Assembly (NCBI GenBank): GCA_964407285.1
Contig: CAYOVG010000392.1
Coordinates: forward strand, 1-6,128
DNA from: CAYOVG01 sp964407285
GTDB taxonomy: Bacteria; Desulfobacterota; Syntrophobacteria; Syntrophobacterales; Syntrophobacteraceae
Length of the DNA stretch: 6,128 nt
Direction: 5' to 3'
Made by a program: the position numbers and the translations under genes. Below the pieces are notes generated by a model, which ran no database searches, had not been told where the DNA came from, and saw nothing but the letters and a program-made list of their open reading frames with translations. Shown here piece by piece: positions 6,077 through 6,128 of the stretch; position 1 is the first letter of the stretch; the number at the start of each line of letters is the position of its first letter.

Positions 6077-6128
6077 GCGGGTTGCGGGTTGCGGGTTGCG
6101 GGTTGCGGGTTGCGGGTTGCGGGTTGCG
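6077..6128 (+). repeat. Perfect GGGTTGC heptamer tandem array, truncated by window end
   Basis: Beginning on the base after the PilZ stop codon, a 7-bp unit repeats without a single mismatch for 52 bases (7.4 copies), to the window edge. The full length is unknown. Seven GGG runs, each separated by TTGC, fit the canonical G3-N4 G-quadruplex pattern on the plus strand. It is a simple-sequence tandem repeat likely to vary in copy number. Because the stop codon precedes the array, copy changes would not alter the PilZ reading frame. Confidence 0.95.

Overview
The window looks like a piece of a moderately GC-rich Gram-negative chromosome. A deltaproteobacterial (Desulfobacterota) origin, perhaps Syntrophobacterales, is my inference from the gene styles: an Rcp1-like receiver, NarL/DesK-class kinases with a periplasmic sensor, and a PilZ protein with an N-terminal Cys4 motif. 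I cannot confirm it without a database search.

Layout, left to right. (1) 1-266: the 3' end of a glycyl-tRNA synthetase beta subunit gene (glyS). (2) 267-798: no gene. Its left part (296-545) is a set of nested inverted repeats built from a CACGAAA/TTTCGTG motif and a GGGAGCGTGGGA motif. Its right part is AT-rich and probably holds the promoter of the next gene. (3) 799-1242: a single-domain CheY/Rcp1-type response regulator with a TTG start. (4) 1364-3031: a soluble histidine kinase with the order REC, coiled coil, PAS, HisKA_3 and HATPase. (5) 3085-5295, minus strand: a second, membrane-bound HisKA_3 kinase with a periplasmic sensor domain, HAMP and PAS. It is convergent with gene 4, across a 53-base gap, and paralogous to it over the catalytic core. 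(6) 5296-5614: a divergent intergenic region with weak promoter-like sites on both strands. (7) 5615-6076: a small protein with a Cys4 zinc-ribbon-like N-terminus and a PilZ domain that keeps the c-di-GMP-binding residues. (8) 6077-6128: a perfect 7-bp tandem repeat that runs off the end of the window.

The middle of the window is a signalling island. The stand-alone receiver and the REC-headed kinase are co-directional and probably co-transcribed. The membrane kinase could feed the same receivers, but that is inference. No DNA-binding response regulator lies in the window, so the output partner of either kinase is not visible. The two paralogous kinases differ at the DxxxQ phosphatase position: the membrane kinase keeps Gln, whereas the soluble one has Ser. 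The most notable non-coding structures are the four-level nested palindrome after glyS and the GGGTTGC heptamer array, which has G-quadruplex potential, directly after the PilZ gene.
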